DNA of 22,476 nt. Source: a virus. Made by a program: the position numbers and the translations under genes. The notes under the pieces are model-generated. The model was not told the origin of the DNA, searched no databases, and saw only the letters and a list, made by a program, of their open reading frames with translations. The stretch spans positions 1-22,476 of IMG/VR virus record IMGVR_UViG_3300035682_000210; one strand, 5' to 3'. Numbering within the stretch: the first letter of the stretch is position 1; every line of letters begins with the position of its first letter. This document shows positions 22,455 through 22,476 of this stretch, in pieces.

Positions 22455-22476
22455 ATTCTATTACTAATTTATTTAA

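Noticed and set aside
1-22476. CRISPR arrays, tRNA genes, insertion sequences, integrase or attachment sites
   Set aside because: No spaced direct repeats, cloverleaf, transposase or recombinase signature was seen on either strand. I could not run dedicated searches.

Overview
The window is a compact, AT-rich stretch of tailed-phage late genes. Every supported gene is on the minus strand, so transcription runs from base 22476 towards base 1. The set of terminase, portal, HK97-type capsid protein, XkdF-like protease, HK97 gp10-like protein and a short tape measure points to a siphovirus-like phage or prophage. Several families (the 171, 130, 188 and 409 residue proteins, the capsid protein and the N-terminal domain of the 495 residue protein) resemble, from memory, proteins of phages infecting Bacteroidetes such as Flavobacterium. 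The starts fit that host: Shine-Dalgarno sequences are mostly missing and A/T-rich leaders replace them. No integrase, replication, lysis or tRNA gene is visible, so lifestyle cannot be told from this window.

Layout in transcription order. Bases 22454-18983 hold accessory genes: a GT9-like glycosyltransferase, two class I SAM methyltransferases, a DnaQ/YprB-type exonuclease with a C-terminal zinc ribbon, and small conserved genes. Bases 18986-17200 hold a 48 residue protein and the small and large terminase subunits. Bases 17203-15836 hold a tail-chaperone-like gene split over two frames at a nine-T tract, then an HK97 gp10-like protein. Bases 15802-9416 hold tail and adsorption proteins: a 409 residue protein, a 1094 residue modular hub/fibre, two tandem paralogues, and a 64 residue Trp-repeat protein. 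Then come the tape measure (9398-7728), protease/scaffold (7685-6522), major capsid protein (6515-5553) and a probable tail tube protein (5551-5036), closed by a strong intrinsic terminator at 4988-5020. After it a new unit begins with a 130 residue protein, the portal, the head-tail connector, a 32 residue ORF, a 495 residue fusion protein and a 156 residue protein ending at base 1.

The genes work together as a virion assembly line. The terminase packages DNA through the portal, the protease/scaffold and capsid protein build the head, and connector and completion proteins join head to tail. The tape measure and tube set the tail, and the large modular proteins bind the host. The order is unusual: tail genes sit between terminase and head genes, and the portal comes after the capsid gene.

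The best leads are the frame change at the T9 tract, a near-identical TATAATATA box exactly three bases before three unlinked start codons, a possible internal start producing a separate scaffold, and a probable one-base homopolymer problem at the end of the connector gene. Packing is so tight that no stretch over 300 bases lacks a gene. Bases 22455-22476 are only the leader of the first gene.
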